25,541 nt of DNA from DASCNA01 sp036011305. GTDB taxonomy: Bacteria > Verrucomicrobiota > Lentisphaeria > Victivallales > GWF2-38-69. The stretch spans positions 1 through 25,541 of the forward strand of contig DASCNA010000150.1 of NCBI GenBank assembly GCA_036011305.1, given 5' to 3'. Position 1 is the stretch's first letter. Every line of letters begins with the position of its first letter. Below the pieces are notes generated by a model that was not told where the DNA came from, did no database searches, and was given only the letters and a program-made list of their open reading frames with translations. Positions 24,881 through 25,541 of this stretch are shown piece by piece. The translations under genes were made by a program, and so were the position numbers.

Positions 24881-25541
24881 TTAATATTTATTTTGATTGA
24901 TAAAATTTTCCATACCTTTTTTCAGGCGGCAAAAAAGTTCTTCAACTTCATCAGATGTAATATTAATTGGAGGGGCTAATAAAATGTGATCACCGCGTAC
25001 ACCATCCACTGAACCTCCACCTGGGTAAACTACGAGTCCTTCATCAAGGCAGCATTTTGTAATTTTATCTTTAATTTTTAAAGATGATTCAAAAGGTTTT
25101 TTGGTTTTTTGATTTTCAACAAATTCAATTCCTATCATTAATCCTTTACCTCGGATATCACCAACTATAGGAAGGTCATACAATACCTGTAATTTATCCA
25201 TTAAGCAGACACCTTGCTCTGCTGAGTTCTCAAAATAATTTTCACGTTTGGTTATTTTTAATACACAGTCGGCAATAGCTGCTGACAAAGGATTCCCACC
25301 ATAAGTATGGCCATGAATGAAATTACCTGTTCCTTCAACCATAATTGTATTGAAAATTCTATCATTGACTATTGCAGCTCCAATAGGAGTATATCCACAG
25401 CTCATTCCTTTTGCTGTGGTAATAATATCAGGTATTACATCATAATGGTCAATTCCAAAATTTTTGCCGGTTCTTCCGAAACCTGCCATCACTTCATCAA
25501 TAATAAGTAAAACGTCGTATTCTGTGCAAATTTCTCTAATG
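24881..25541 (-). CDS. Class III aminotransferase, C-terminal part (cut by the window edge)
   Basis: The frame enters from the right edge and encodes about the last 220 residues of a PLP-dependent class III (omega-type) aminotransferase. The visible sequence begins I-R-E-I-C-T-E-Y-D-V-L-L-I-I-D-E-V-M-A-G-F-G-R-T-G, including the cofactor aspartate of I-I-D-E-V. The Schiff-base lysine is in T-T-A-K-G-M-S-C-G-Y-T-P-I-G. Later landmarks are the H-T-Y-G-G-N-P-L-S-A-A phosphate-binding turn, R-G-K-G-L-M-I-G-I-E and the C-terminal D-H-I-L-L-A-P-P. The first methionine, at 25492, is internal and not the start. It is distinct from the operon-head aminotransferase, being closer to pyruvate-linked omega-transaminases. 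The amino donor is unknown. Confidence 0.9.
   Translation of the reverse strand, partial: IREICTEYDVLLIIDEVMAGFGRTGKNFGIDHYDVIPDIITTAKGMSCGYTPIGAAIVNDRIFNTIMVEGTGNFIHGHTYGGNPLSAAIADCVLKITKRENYFENSAEQGVCLMDKLQVLYDLPIVGDIRGKGLMIGIEFVENQKTKKPFESSLKIKDKITKCCLDEGLVVYPGGGSVDGVRGDHILLAPPINITSDEVEELFCRLKKGMENFINQNKY

Noticed and set aside
1..25541. CRISPR arrays, tRNA or rRNA genes
   Set aside because: No regularly spaced direct repeats and no tRNA- or rRNA-like segments were seen while reading through the window.

Overview
The window is AT-rich. Most genes have purine-rich Shine-Dalgarno sites, and the central block is a nearly complete lysine-fermentation operon. That points to an anaerobic, amino-acid-fermenting bacterium, such as a low-GC member of the Fusobacteriota, Clostridia or Cloacimonadota type. 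The sequence alone does not fix the phylum.

Left flank (1-5921). A one-component regulator with an XRE helix-turn-helix and four PAS-like domains opens the window on the + strand. Four minus-strand genes follow: a small two-helix membrane protein, an overlapping pair of FUSC-like membrane proteins that look like the two halves of one exporter, and murB. The N-terminal stub of a short-chain dehydrogenase lies just upstream of murB and is clearly a gene remnant.

Centre (6170-21131, + strand). The order is class III aminotransferase (probable Kat, 3-aminobutyryl-CoA transaminase), atoD, atoA, kce, kdd, kamA, a YtcJ-like amidohydrolase, kamB, kamC, kamD, kamE, thiolase. Together these encode L-lysine -> beta-lysine (KamA) -> 3,5-diaminohexanoate (KamDE, serviced by KamBC) -> 3-keto-5-aminohexanoate (Kdd) -> 3-aminobutyryl-CoA + acetoacetate (Kce). 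Acetoacetate is then activated by AtoDA and cleaved by thiolase. No recognisable kal (ammonia lyase) is present, and the aminotransferase at the head of the operon is the obvious replacement. The amidohydrolase has no assigned step.

The most striking feature is that kce is broken by a complete 1565-bp IS4-family insertion sequence (9294-10858). It has 17-bp terminal inverted repeats and a perfect 10-bp target duplication. Removing the element and one duplication restores a 273-residue Kce in frame. The pathway is therefore predicted to be blocked at Kce in this genome unless another copy exists. The transposase frame carries a one-base discontinuity at an A8 run that reads as a canonical -1 slippery heptamer.

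Right flank (21132-25541). A POT/PTR2-like transporter and a Lys9-type saccharopine dehydrogenase continue on the + strand and end at a bidirectional terminator. Two convergent minus-strand genes follow: a carboxymuconolactone-decarboxylase-family protein and a class III aminotransferase cut by the window edge.
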